From Prosthecobacter sp. (GTDB lineage: Bacteria > Verrucomicrobiota > Verrucomicrobiia > Verrucomicrobiales > Verrucomicrobiaceae): DNA of 64,000 bases. The stretch is taken from positions 1-64,000 of the forward strand of contig JAUREI010000001.1 of assembly GCA_030827515.1 (NCBI GenBank). Reading direction: 5' to 3'. Positions 9,843-19,479 of this stretch are shown piece by piece (positions within the stretch are counted from its first letter, which is position 1; every line of letters starts with the position of its first letter). The notes under the pieces are model-generated. The model did not search any database and had not been told where the DNA came from. It was given only the letters and a program-made list of their open reading frames with translations. Made by a program: the position numbers and the translations under genes.

Positions 9843-10220
9843 ATGTCCTCACGCCATGCCTCCGCCGCCCAGCGCCGTCGCCATGCGCTGGTGGCCCAGT
9901 GGCGTGGTGTCGAAGACGGTCCCTTGCTCGATCTGCCGGTGCGCAATGCCGCGGACCTCGTCGGCGAAGTGGTCGCCCAGTCCGGCCTGGCGGAACGCAT
10001 GCGCCTTGAGGAGGTGCTGGCCGCCTGGCGCGGCATTGTCGGCGACTTCCTCTTCCAGAATTCGCGACCGGACTCGATCCAGCGCGGTGTGCTGAGCGTG
10101 CGTGTGCTCCAACCCGCGGTGCACCATGCCTTGTCCGTCGAGCGCCCGCGCATCCTGCGCCGGCTGAAGGAACAACTCAAGGGGGCCGGCATCCGGGACA
10201 TCAGGCTCAAGCACGGCTGA
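9843..10220 (+). CDS. DUF721/DciA-like protein
   Basis: MSSRHASAAQRRRHALVAQWRGVEDG...LEEVLAAWRGIVGDFLFQNSRPDSIQRGVLSVRVLQPAVHHALSVERPRILRRLKEQL matches the DUF721/DciA layout. ATG at 9843 lies inside the longer six-frame ORF 8691..10220, whose upstream part is antisense to secA. Confidence 0.72.
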   Translation: MSSRHASAAQRRRHALVAQWRGVEDGPLLDLPVRNAADLVGEVVAQSGLAERMRLEEVLAAWRGIVGDFLFQNSRPDSIQRGVLSVRVLQPAVHHALSVERPRILRRLKEQLKGAGIRDIRLKHG

Positions 10221-10229
10221 CCTTCGAGA

Positions 10230-11663
10230 ATGAACTGGAACGACTGGCTGAGACTCCTGCGCTGGCGGGCCCTCGAGGAGGGTGACGTCGAGGGGGGGCT
10301 GCTGGCCGAGGAGCGACGCCAGGAGGCGACCGCGAGAACTCGTGGAGGCCTCGCGTCGGAGCAATTGCCTGGCGATGCAGCCACGGAACGCGAGTTTGCC
10401 TTCCTGTGCAAGCGGGCCGACTGGCTCGAGCGGGAAACCCTGGGTTGGGGGGGGGGCGTGGCGCGGGTGATGGAAAGGCTGCGCATTCCCGAGGGTCGCT
10501 GGTCCTGGGCCTGCGCCGGCTGGGTCGCGGCGCTTGCCACAGGCTACGGCCTTTCCGGCCTTGGCCAGGAGGCCGAATTCAATCTTCTGGCGCTGCCGCT
10601 TGCCGGCCTTCTGATTTGGAATGCCGCCATGATCCTGCTGTCCCTAGGCATCGAACTGCGGTCGGAGCCGCAACCTCGTGCCGGACTGCTGGAATGGCTG
10701 GCCAGTGCCACCTCCGCAGGTTCCGAGGAAAGGCCGGCTGAGGGGGAGGTGCTCAGCACCAGCACGGCGGACCACCGCTTCGCCGCCCTCGCCCTGCCTG
10801 CGGCCATGCAGCGTCTGCGCGGGCGCCTGCGCGCCTGGCTGCACCTCTCGGCCGCCATCCTCGCGCTCGGCAGCATCGGCGGCCTGTACGTCCACGGCTG
10901 GTCGCGCGAATATCGGGCCGTTTGGGAAAGCACCCTGCTTGACGAAGCGGCGGCGGGACGCTTCTTCGCAACCCTGTTCGGTCCTGCCGCAAACGCGCTG
11001 GATTTGGAACTGCCTCTGGACCGCCTGCCCGCGATGCGCCGAACGGCCGGACAGACGACCCAACCGGCACCCGCCCTGCCCTGGATCCACCTTTATGCCG
11101 GCACGCTGCTCCTTGGAGTGGTCCTCCCCCGTCTTGTCCTGGCCGGCCTGGCCAGCTTGCGCACCAGACAACGCCTGCGTCACACGCTTGGACAGCTTGG
11201 CTGGCGTGGCTATGTCGTTCGAACCCTGCGTTCGGTCGAGGGCGAGCAGGTCATGGTACCGCTGCTCGTCCATGCCGCCACATCAAGCCCCGGTCATCGC
11301 GAGATCTGGGCCCGCGGCGTCCGGGAACACTTCGGTGGCCTGACACGTCCGGCCATTCTCCATGTGCCGCCGGGTGAGGAGGACGAGTTTCTTCAAGCCT
11401 GGCGACCTGAGGACAGCCGGGCCGTGCTGGTCTTCAACCTTGCCACCACCCCCGAACCCGAGTTGCACCGTCACCTTGCCGCCGAAATCCGCCGTCGGTT
11501 GATGGCCACCGGTCCCGCGGCGGACCTGACCGTGCTACTCGATGCCACCAGCATCGGCAACCGCTGGCCACCGGAAAAAACCGCCGGCCGCGAAAAACTC
11601 TGGAATCAACAACTGGAAGGCATTGCCGACACCGTCCTCATCGCCACCCGGCGCGCCGCCTGA
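10230..11663 (+). CDS. DUF2868-like membrane protein
   Basis: MNWNDWLRLLRWRALEEGDVEGGLLAEERR...FLCKRADWLERETLG..., several TM segments. Directly upstream of a DUF3482-type GTPase, the usual partner. Confidence 0.7.
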   Translation: MNWNDWLRLLRWRALEEGDVEGGLLAEERRQEATARTRGGLASEQLPGDAATEREFAFLCKRADWLERETLGWGGGVARVMERLRIPEGRWSWACAGWVAALATGYGLSGLGQEAEFNLLALPLAGLLIWNAAMILLSLGIELRSEPQPRAGLLEWLASATSAGSEERPAEGEVLSTSTADHRFAALALPAAMQRLRGRLRAWLHLSAAILALGSIGGLYVHGWSREYRAVWESTLLDEAAAGRFFATLFGPAANALDLELPLDRLPAMRRTAGQTTQPAPALPWIHLYAGTLLLGVVLPRLVLAGLASLRTRQRLRHTLGQLGWRGYVVRTLRSVEGEQVMVPLLVHAATSSPGHREIWARGVREHFGGLTRPAILHVPPGEEDEFLQAWRPEDSRAVLVFNLATTPEPELHRHLAAEIRRRLMATGPAADLTVLLDATSIGNRWPPEKTAGREKLWNQQLEGIADTVLIATRRAA

Positions 11664-11693
11664 AGCCTACCCATCCCCGACGCACCGCCCGCC

Positions 11694-13160
11694 ATGCCAC
11701 CGCCCTCCGGCATCACCCCGCCCGCCTCGGACATCGTCACGCTGAGCCTGATTTCGCACACCAACGCCGGCAAGACCACGCTCGCACGCACGCTCCTGCG
11801 CCGCGACATCGGCGAGGTTCGCGATGCCGCGCATGTCACGTTGCAGAACGAATCCCACCTCCTGCTTGAACATGACGCCCGCCTGCTGCGCCTTTGGGAC
11901 ACCCCCGGCTTTGGTGACAGCGCCCGCCTGCTGAAGCGTCTGCGCCGCGAGCGCAATCCCGTGGTCTGGTTTTTGTCGCAAACCTGGGACAGACTCACCG
12001 ACCGCCCACTCTGGTGCAGCCAGCAGGCGCTTCGCAACGTCCGCGAGGAGGCGGACATCGTCCTCTACTTGGTCAATGCCACCGAACCCCCCGAAATCGC
12101 CTCCTACATCCGCCCGGAGATGGAGGTGCTCTCCTGGGTCGGCAAGCCGGTGCTGGTGTTGCTCAACCAGACCGGACCCGCTCGTGAAGCCGCCGAGGAA
12201 GAAGCCGAAACCGCGTCGTGGCGGCAATGGTTTCGTGAGTTTGAGCTGGTGCGCGAGGTCCTCAGTCTGGATGCCTTCGCCCGCTGCTGGGTACAGGAAG
12301 ATCATCTCATGGAGACCCTTGCCCCAATGATGCCCGAGGCGAAGCAAGAGGCGTTCCGGCAACTCAAAAGGGCCTGGCAAAACCGCAACCTGGGGGTCTT
12401 CCAGCAGTCGGCCCGCACACTCGCGGAACTGCTCACGGCCGCCGTTCTCGACGGTACCGAGGTGCGCACGGAGACGCTGCTGGAACGTTTCGGCATTGGG
12501 CGGACCGAACTCAACAAGGCCTACCAGACAGCCCGCGAACAACTTTCGGTTCGACTGGCCGACCGGGTCATGCGTGCCACCAATGACATGATCCGTCTGC
12601 ATGGCCTTGAGGGCGAGGCGGCGAGGCGTCTCAGCCGTCTCACTGAGGATCAGTTTCACAACCGCCAGCAGGTGCCCGAGGCCATCTGGAGCGCCCTTGG
12701 CAGCGTGGCCGGCGGCGCCATGGGCGGACTCATCGCCGATCTCAAAATGGGCGGCATGACGTTTGGAGGGGGTGCGCTCGTCGGTGGCCTCGCCGCCGGC
12801 CTGGGGGCCTATGCCCTCATCAAAAGCTACAACCTCGTTCGCGGCGGCGATCACCGACTCCACTGGTCGCGCGAGCACTTTCGGGAACAGGTCCGGCTGG
12901 CACTGCTCGCCTACCTTGCGGTTGCCCACTACGGCCGCGGACGGGGCGATTGGCAGGAGAGCGCCGAACCCGCGCACTGGAACCGACTCGTCGAGGAGGT
13001 GGTCAACGAACACGTCGAGGGTGCCGATCGACTTTGGAGTATCGGGGTCGAACAGGGAGTCATGCCCGAGGTCCTGTCAAAGTCTGCGCTGGCCCTCGTC
13101 CACGACTGCCTTGCCTGTCTGTTGGTGCGCCTCTACCCGGCCGCCGATCTCAGTCGATGA
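11694..13160 (+). CDS. GTPase with DUF3482-like C-terminal domain
   Basis: SHTNAGKTTLARTLLRRDIGEV (P-loop), LLRLWDTPGFGDS (G3), LVLLNQTGP; Gly-rich hydrophobic C-terminal segment GGAMGGLIADLKMGGMTFGGGALVGGLAAGLGAY. Confidence 0.78.
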   Translation: MPPPSGITPPASDIVTLSLISHTNAGKTTLARTLLRRDIGEVRDAAHVTLQNESHLLLEHDARLLRLWDTPGFGDSARLLKRLRRERNPVVWFLSQTWDRLTDRPLWCSQQALRNVREEADIVLYLVNATEPPEIASYIRPEMEVLSWVGKPVLVLLNQTGPAREAAEEEAETASWRQWFREFELVREVLSLDAFARCWVQEDHLMETLAPMMPEAKQEAFRQLKRAWQNRNLGVFQQSARTLAELLTAAVLDGTEVRTETLLERFGIGRTELNKAYQTAREQLSVRLADRVMRATNDMIRLHGLEGEAARRLSRLTEDQFHNRQQVPEAIWSALGSVAGGAMGGLIADLKMGGMTFGGGALVGGLAAGLGAYALIKSYNLVRGGDHRLHWSREHFREQVRLALLAYLAVAHYGRGRGDWQESAEPAHWNRLVEEVVNEHVEGADRLWSIGVEQGVMPEVLSKSALALVHDCLACLLVRLYPAADLSR

Positions 13161-13173
13161 TCCCGAAAACAAG

Positions 13174-13204
13174 AGACCCTCCGGCATGCGTAGCCGGAGG
13201 GTCT
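13174..13204 (+). terminator. Perfect 12-bp inverted repeat, probable transcription terminator
   Basis: agaccctccggc-atgcgta-gccggagggtct, 14 bp after the GTPase stop codon. Only a weak T-tract follows. Confidence 0.65.
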
Positions 13205-13674
13205 GTTTGGCGATCCAGCAACCAACAACAGTGAGGATCGTTGGCACGAAAGTTTTAGCTGAGGAGAGCTGCAACTTCGCGGTCGCCACGAAAGACGAAG
13301 TCCTTCGCGGAACAAACACAGGTTAAAAAGTTTAAAGCGCTAGTCAACCCAACGCCTGCAGCAGCCCGCCTTTTTTTGCAAAACTCTCAGTTATTCTCAG
13401 GTTTGGGAGTCTTATTTTCCAGAAATTCTGATAATTTTACAAAGAATCGACTTGACAGCCTTGGGCATAACCCGCTGTTCATGTGAATAACTCCAACAAC
13501 TTTGCCACCCGTTCCCGAACGCCGATGTCCGGTTGCCAGATCCGAAAGATGAGTCCCGCGCCACTCGTTGTTCGCTGACGCTTGAACCCCCTTGCGCAGC
13601 CCATTTCAGACAAACCGATTGAATTGGCCTCACGTGCATGGAAGCTTCCGGCTTCAGCCCAACATCCCTCATCC

Positions 13675-15936
13675 ATGGCCCCAACCCGCCTCCTCACATT
13701 GGCCGTCTTCCTAACGGCTGCCGCCTACTCCAGCGCCAACGATTGGACCCTCTGGCGCGGCCCCCTTCAGACCGGTGTCAGCCTGGAACACTACAGCGGA
13801 CTGGGAAAACTCGAGGAGCAGCCGGCCTGGACCTACGATTCGAGCAGCCGTGGCTGCCCCGTCATTGCTGACGGCCGTGTCTTCAGCTTCGGCTACCGCG
13901 GTGAGAAGGAGGAGCTGGTCGAACTCTTGACCTGCCTGGATGAAAAGACCGGTCGCAAGCTCTGGGAGATTGAAATCAAGGACTTCATCTCAGACACGGT
14001 CTACAACCGCTACGCCATTGGCTCGCCGACGGTCGATCTGGAAACCCGCCGGGTCTACCTACTGACCGCCTACGGGGTCTTCGGATGCTGGGATTTCGAG
14101 GGCAAGGAACTCTGGCGCCACTCGCTCATGGAAGACATGGGCCGGCTGACCTTTCCGAACTCCAAGGTGGGCTGCCCTGTCATTGAGGGCGATCTCGTCA
14201 TCATCCGCGGCATCACTGCCAACTGGGGGGCGGACGGCCCCGCTGCCGACCGTTTTTACGCATACGACAAGCTGACTGGCGAACTGGTCTGGTCCGCCAC
14301 TCCAGGCGAAATCCCGCCAACCGACTCCTCTTTTTCCACCCCGGTCTTCGAAACGCGCGACGGTCGGCGCGTGTTCTACTCGAACACGGGCTGCGGCAAC
14401 CTGGTCGCCATCAACGCCCGCAACGGCAAGGTCCTTTGGCGCTACAAGGCCTGCAAGGTCGGCATCAACGCCACCCCGGTGCTCCATGGCGGGGACAAGG
14501 TGATCGTCATTCACGGCGACGAAAACGTCGACACCGCCGACAAGGGACGCATGGTCGCGGTCAAAATCCCGGAGAAGTTCACGGACGAACAGATCGTCAT
14601 GGATCCTAGCGTGGACAAGGCGGTCTGGTCCGCCAACGAACTCTGGAGAACCGCCGAGTCGGCAGGCTCAAGCTCTCCCATTTTGGTGGGTGACACGCTC
14701 TACCAAATCACCGACGGCGGCGCAGTGCTCGCCATTGACGCCCGCACCGGCAAGCAGGTCTGGTCGGCCAAAGTCTCCAACGGCAACACCCACTCCTCCC
14801 CCTGCTACGCCGACGGCCTGATTTTCGCACCCCTGATGGAAGGCAAGCTGTTCGTCCTCAAGGCCGACTCTGGCGAGGTGGTGCAGAGCTTGCAACTCAA
14901 GGGCAACTGCATCGGCGCGGCCGCCGTCTGCAACGGCCGCGTCTATGTCCACAGCACCGAGAGCCTCTATGTCTTCAACCTGCAGAACAACGGGGTGAGC
15001 GTCGATCCGGCCCCCGTGGCCGACATCCCGAAGGCCGGACCCGCCACCGCGCTCCAGGTCATCCCCGCCGAATTCGTGGTCGCTCCCGGCGAGAAGGTCT
15101 CCTTCCGCCTGCGCTCGGTCGATGCCATGGGTTTCCCGGTTGCCGAGGTAAAGAACGCTTCTTGGGAAACCTTTGTTCCCCCGACCGCCAAGGTGAAGGC
15201 CAAGATCGATGACGCCACCTTTGAGAGCGACACCCTGGTCGCCAAGGCCGAGGCCCGTCCCGGTGCAGGGGCCTTCAAGGCCAGCGCCGGCGGACTGTCC
15301 GGCACCATGCGGGGTCGCGTGCTCTTGAAGCCACCGTTCAAGGAGGACTTCTCCGGCTTCCAACTCACCGAGGAACAACCGCTTGAGGGCGTGCGCTTCT
15401 CCTACCCGCCCCTGCCCTGGATCGGGGCGCGCTTCAAGTTCGACGTTCGCGAAGAGGCCGGCGAAAAGGTTTTCGCCAAGACTTTTGACCGCCTCATTTT
15501 CCAGCGCGCCACCGTCTTTGTCGGATCCAGCAGGTCAAGCAACTACACGATTCAGGCCGACATCATGACGGACGGCAACCGCCGTGTGAAATCCGACGTT
15601 GGCGTCATCAACCAGCGCTACGCCGTTGTGCTGAAGGGCAATGCCAACGTGCTTGAGATCAGCTCCAATTTTGAGCGCCTTACCCGCACTGCCCCCTTCA
15701 AGGTGACGGCGGGCACCTGGTACATCATCAAGGCGGCCGTCAAGGACAACGGCGATGGCAGTGGCGTTGTCATGGGCAAGGTCTGGGAACGCGGACAACC
15801 CGAACCGGAGGCCTGGACTCTGGAAGCCCCCGTGCCCATGCTGCACAAGCAGGGTGCCCCCGGTTTGTTCGGCTTTACGCCCCAGAACCAGAAACGCGTC
15901 TTCATCGACAACGTCAGCGTGACCCCAAACCCCTGA
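13675..15936 (+). CDS. Secreted PQQ-like beta-propeller repeat protein with extra C-terminal domain
   Basis: Signal peptide MAPTRLLTLAVFLTAAAYSSA, DWTLWRG start motif, repeated LDEKTGRKLWEIEI / YDKLTGELVWSA / INARNGKVLWRYKA / IDARTGKQVWSAKV blades. Confidence 0.87.
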   Translation: MAPTRLLTLAVFLTAAAYSSANDWTLWRGPLQTGVSLEHYSGLGKLEEQPAWTYDSSSRGCPVIADGRVFSFGYRGEKEELVELLTCLDEKTGRKLWEIEIKDFISDTVYNRYAIGSPTVDLETRRVYLLTAYGVFGCWDFEGKELWRHSLMEDMGRLTFPNSKVGCPVIEGDLVIIRGITANWGADGPAADRFYAYDKLTGELVWSATPGEIPPTDSSFSTPVFETRDGRRVFYSNTGCGNLVAINARNGKVLWRYKACKVGINATPVLHGGDKVIVIHGDENVDTADKGRMVAVKIPEKFTDEQIVMDPSVDKAVWSANELWRTAESAGSSSPILVGDTLYQITDGGAVLAIDARTGKQVWSAKVSNGNTHSSPCYADGLIFAPLMEGKLFVLKADSGEVVQSLQLKGNCIGAAAVCNGRVYVHSTESLYVFNLQNNGVSVDPAPVADIPKAGPATALQVIPAEFVVAPGEKVSFRLRSVDAMGFPVAEVKNASWETFVPPTAKVKAKIDDATFESDTLVAKAEARPGAGAFKASAGGLSGTMRGRVLLKPPFKEDFSGFQLTEEQPLEGVRFSYPPLPWIGARFKFDVREEAGEKVFAKTFDRLIFQRATVFVGSSRSSNYTIQADIMTDGNRRVKSDVGVINQRYAVVLKGNANVLEISSNFERLTRTAPFKVTAGTWYIIKAAVKDNGDGSGVVMGKVWERGQPEPEAWTLEAPVPMLHKQGAPGLFGFTPQNQKRVFIDNVSVTPNP

Positions 15937-15954
15937 TCCGCCTCACTTCCCCAC

Positions 15955-17523
15955 ATGAAACCCAAACTGACCTTCACCTGCTCGGTGCTCGCCCTGGCCG
16001 GCACCCTCGTTCAAGCCGCCGACTGGCCCACCTGGGGCGGCAGGGCGGACCGCAACATGATCTCCGAGGAAAAGGGCCTGCCCGTCGACCTCGATCCCGG
16101 CAAGAAGAAGGCCGGCAGCGACGAGATCGACCTGGCCACCACCAAGAACGTCGCCTGGGTGGCCAAACTCGGCTCCCAAACCTACGGCACTCCCAGCATT
16201 GCCGCCGGCACCGTCTTTGTCGGCACGAACAATGAATCGCCCCGCAACCCGAATCACATTGGCGACCGCGGCATTGTCATGGCCTTTGACGAGTATACCG
16301 GCGAATTCAAGTGGCAGATGGTTTCGCCCAAACTGGGGGCCGGCAAGGTCTCCGACTGGGAATTCCTCGGCATGTGCTCGACGCCAAGCATTGCAGGCAA
16401 CCGTGGCTACGTGGTGACCAACCGCTGCGAAATTGTCTGCATCGACACCAACGGTCTCTCGGATGGCAACCAGGGCATGCAGGATGAGGCCAAATACATG
16501 GCCTCAGCCGGCAAGGACGGCAAGGTCACCCCTGTCGAACCCAACAAGACCGATGCCGACATCATCTGGGTCTACGACATGCGCAAGGAACTCGGCGTGT
16601 TCCCTCACAATATCGCGTCCAGCTACGTCCTCGTCCAGGACGGCAGGGTGTATTGCACGACTTCCAACGGCGTCGACTGGTCCCACACCAACATCCCGGC
16701 CCCGACCGCCCCGAGCTTTGTCTGCCTCGACGCAGAAACCGGCGAATACGTCGCGGAAATGAATCCCGTCGTCAGCGAGCGTGTGCTCCACTGCTCGTGG
16801 TCCTCGCCGGCCTATGGCCTCGTCAACGGCAAGCCTCAGCTGTTCTTTGCCGGCGGCGACGGCTGGGCCTATGGCCTCGGCACTGCCGACGTGAAGGAGA
16901 AGATCGACGACGAGATCAGCGAACTGCCCATTTTCTGGCAATACGACGCCAATCCGCCCGAGTATCGCAAGAGCCAGGCAGGTGAACCCATGAAGTATGC
17001 CGAGTATGACGGCCCGAGCGAGTGCATTGCCACCCCGGTTTATCATGACGGCCTGCTTTACATCGAAATCGGACAGGATCCCGAGCACGGCGAGGGCGTT
17101 GGCATGATTTCCTGCATTGACCCCTCGAAGGCCGACGGCGACATCACCGGCAAGGCCGTCTGGACCTACAAGGGTATTGAGCGCTCGATCAGCACTCCGG
17201 CAATTCACGACGGACTGCTGTACACCGCCGATTACACGGGCCGCATCTTCTGCCTCGACGCCAAAACCGGCCAGGAATACTGGGTACACGACACCAAGGG
17301 ACACATCTGGGCGAACCCCCTCGTGGCCGACGGCAAAATCTACCTCGGCAACGAGGAGGGTGAACTCTTCATCCTTGCCGAGGGCAAGGAGAAGAAGGTG
17401 CTTGCAGAAATCGAATTCTCCGCCCCCCTCAAGGGTTCGGTGGTGGCCGCCAACGGCGCCCTCTACATCGCCACGGAAACCCACCTTTACTGCTTCAAGG
17501 AAGGCGCCAAGCCCGTCCAGTAA
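15955..17523 (+). CDS. Secreted PQQ-like beta-propeller repeat protein
   Basis: Signal peptide then DWPTWGGRADRNMISEEKGLP; blades FDEYTGEFKWQM, LDAETGEYVAEM, LDAKTGQEYWVHDTKG. Confidence 0.88.
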   Translation: MKPKLTFTCSVLALAGTLVQAADWPTWGGRADRNMISEEKGLPVDLDPGKKKAGSDEIDLATTKNVAWVAKLGSQTYGTPSIAAGTVFVGTNNESPRNPNHIGDRGIVMAFDEYTGEFKWQMVSPKLGAGKVSDWEFLGMCSTPSIAGNRGYVVTNRCEIVCIDTNGLSDGNQGMQDEAKYMASAGKDGKVTPVEPNKTDADIIWVYDMRKELGVFPHNIASSYVLVQDGRVYCTTSNGVDWSHTNIPAPTAPSFVCLDAETGEYVAEMNPVVSERVLHCSWSSPAYGLVNGKPQLFFAGGDGWAYGLGTADVKEKIDDEISELPIFWQYDANPPEYRKSQAGEPMKYAEYDGPSECIATPVYHDGLLYIEIGQDPEHGEGVGMISCIDPSKADGDITGKAVWTYKGIERSISTPAIHDGLLYTADYTGRIFCLDAKTGQEYWVHDTKGHIWANPLVADGKIYLGNEEGELFILAEGKEKKVLAEIEFSAPLKGSVVAANGALYIATETHLYCFKEGAKPVQ

Positions 17524-17546
17524 GCCGGATTCCCGGCATCCCCCCG

Positions 17547-17581
17547 CGCGGGCCGGAGTCCTCTCCGGCCCGCGTTTTTTT
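17547..17581 (+). terminator. Rho-independent terminator
   Basis: cgcgggccggag-tcct-ctccggcccgcg followed by a run of seven T, 24 bp after the stop codon at 17523. Confidence 0.93.
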
Positions 17582-17619
17582 GCGTTGCATCCGGTCGCCG
17601 GGCATCCGATGGCGTGCGC

Positions 17620-18363
17620 ATGCCCGTGCGCCCCGCCCCGCTGCGCGACCCCGCGACGCTTGCCCATGTGCTGCCGTTCGCGGTGTTCCTGCTGTTGCTC
17701 GGGCTGCCCGACCTGCTGCGTATCGACAATCCCGAACTGCCATGGTTTCGACGAGCTCCGGAACAATGGGTCTATCCGCTGCAGACCCTTGCATGCGGGA
17801 TCCTGCTGCTGAACGGTCGACGCCATTACGACCTGACCCCCTGGCGCGGCCTTGGAACGGCCATGGCACTCGGTGGGGTTGGATTTTGCCTCTGGATACT
17901 GCCTGCAGAACTCCATGCCAGGCTGAACCCGGCCGAAGCGCCGGTCTGGTGGGCCTGGTTGGGGGTGAAATCACGCACCCTGGGTTTCGATCCTGGAGAC
18001 GCCCCCGCCGCCTGGCAATCGGCGGCGATCGCTTTTCGCCTGTTGCGCCTGATTGTCATTGTGCCCCTCGTCGAAGAGATCTTCTGGCGGGGCTTCCTGA
18101 TGCGCCACCTCAACGCAAACGGCCGCCGCTGGCACCAGGTCCCCTTTGGGCTGCACAGCTGGCCGGCCTTCGTCGTGGTCACCGGACTCGTCATCGTGAG
18201 TCACCAGCCGGCCGACTGGACCGCCGCCGCGGTCTGGGCCTGCCTCATGTACTGGTTGACGGTGAAACGGCGCAGCCTCGGAGCCTGCGTGGTCATGCAT
18301 GCAACGGCCAACGCCCTGCTCGGACTGCATGTCCTGCGAACCGGACAGTGGGGCTTCTGGTGA
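17620..18363 (+). CDS. CPBP/CAAX-protease-related intramembrane metalloprotease
   Basis: Multiple TM segments; FRLLRLIVIVPLVEEIFWRGFLMRHLN contains the EExxxR motif. Resembles the CAAX prenyl protease-related family (TIGR03008-like). GTG at 17614 is an alternative start. Confidence 0.82.
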   Translation: MPVRPAPLRDPATLAHVLPFAVFLLLLGLPDLLRIDNPELPWFRRAPEQWVYPLQTLACGILLLNGRRHYDLTPWRGLGTAMALGGVGFCLWILPAELHARLNPAEAPVWWAWLGVKSRTLGFDPGDAPAAWQSAAIAFRLLRLIVIVPLVEEIFWRGFLMRHLNANGRRWHQVPFGLHSWPAFVVVTGLVIVSHQPADWTAAAVWACLMYWLTVKRRSLGACVVMHATANALLGLHVLRTGQWGFW

Positions 18364-18429
18364 GGTGCGGATTGCCCGAATTGGGGGTTGCGGGAAACGG
18401 CCTCACCTCCATTGTTGCCAGCCTCCCGA

Positions 18430-19479
18430 ATGTCCTCACCCGTCAAAGTCGCCGTCCTCGGCGCAAGCGGATACTCCGGCATCGAGCTGCTGAGAATCCT
18501 GCTTCGCCACCCCAGCGCCGAACTGGTCGCTGTCACTTCGCGCACCCTCGCGGGTCGCACGCTGTCCGCGGAGTTCCCGCGTTTTCGCGGTGTGGGTGTC
18601 GCCGACCGCCTGACCTTTAGTGAACCGGACATCGCCGCCCTCAAGGCCAGTGATGCCAGCATCGCCTTTCTGGCATTGCCCCACGGCGTCTCCGTTGAAT
18701 TCGCAGGCCCCCTGCTTGAGGCTGGACTCCGAGTGATTGACCTGAGTGCCGACTTCCGTCTGCGCAGTGGCGAGGTTTACCGTGAATTCTATGGTCACGA
18801 GCACGCGGCACCGGCGCTGCTTCATGAGGCGGTTTATGCCCTCTCCGAATGGCGTCCCGATGCCATCGCCTCGGCTCGCCTGATCGCCTGCCCGGGCTGC
18901 TATCCCACCAGCATCCTGCTGCCCCTCCTGCCGCTGCTCCGGGCGGGACTGCTTGCCGACGAACCGCTTTCAGTCGCCAGCATGAGCGGCGCCAGCGGGG
19001 CCGGCCGCAATGCCAGCGTTCCCCTGCTCTTCTGCGAGGTGCAGAACAGCCTGCGCAGCTACAGCGTCCCCACGCACCGGCACCTGAGCGAAATCACCCA
19101 GGAACTCAGCCTGGCCGCCGGCCGGAACGTGCGGCTCGCCTTTGTCCCGCACCTGGTCCCCGTCTTTGCCGGCATCTGCACCACCACCTTTGCCACACCG
19201 GCCCCCGGAGTCACCGCGGACCACATAGGCAACGCCCTGCGCGCCGCATACGCGGGTCAGCCCTTTGTCCGGCTGCTTGGCCCCAATCAGTCTCCGGACA
19301 CCAAGCATGTCATGGGGACCAACTTCATCGACATTGGCTGGGCGCTCGACGAGCGCTCGGGCCGCCTCATTCTGATGAGCGCGGAGGACAACATCGGCAA
19401 GGGCGCCTCCGGCCAGGCGGTGCAAAACTTCAACCTGCTCTGCGGCTTTGAGCCGGCCGCGGGCCTGCTCTACGTATGA
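18430..19479 (+). CDS. argC: N-acetyl-gamma-glutamyl-phosphate reductase
   Basis: VKVAVLGASGYSGIELLRILLRHP; active-site region ARLIACPGCYPTSILLPLLPL; followed by argJ. Confidence 0.95.
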   Translation: MSSPVKVAVLGASGYSGIELLRILLRHPSAELVAVTSRTLAGRTLSAEFPRFRGVGVADRLTFSEPDIAALKASDASIAFLALPHGVSVEFAGPLLEAGLRVIDLSADFRLRSGEVYREFYGHEHAAPALLHEAVYALSEWRPDAIASARLIACPGCYPTSILLPLLPLLRAGLLADEPLSVASMSGASGAGRNASVPLLFCEVQNSLRSYSVPTHRHLSEITQELSLAAGRNVRLAFVPHLVPVFAGICTTTFATPAPGVTADHIGNALRAAYAGQPFVRLLGPNQSPDTKHVMGTNFIDIGWALDERSGRLILMSAEDNIGKGASGQAVQNFNLLCGFEPAAGLLYV

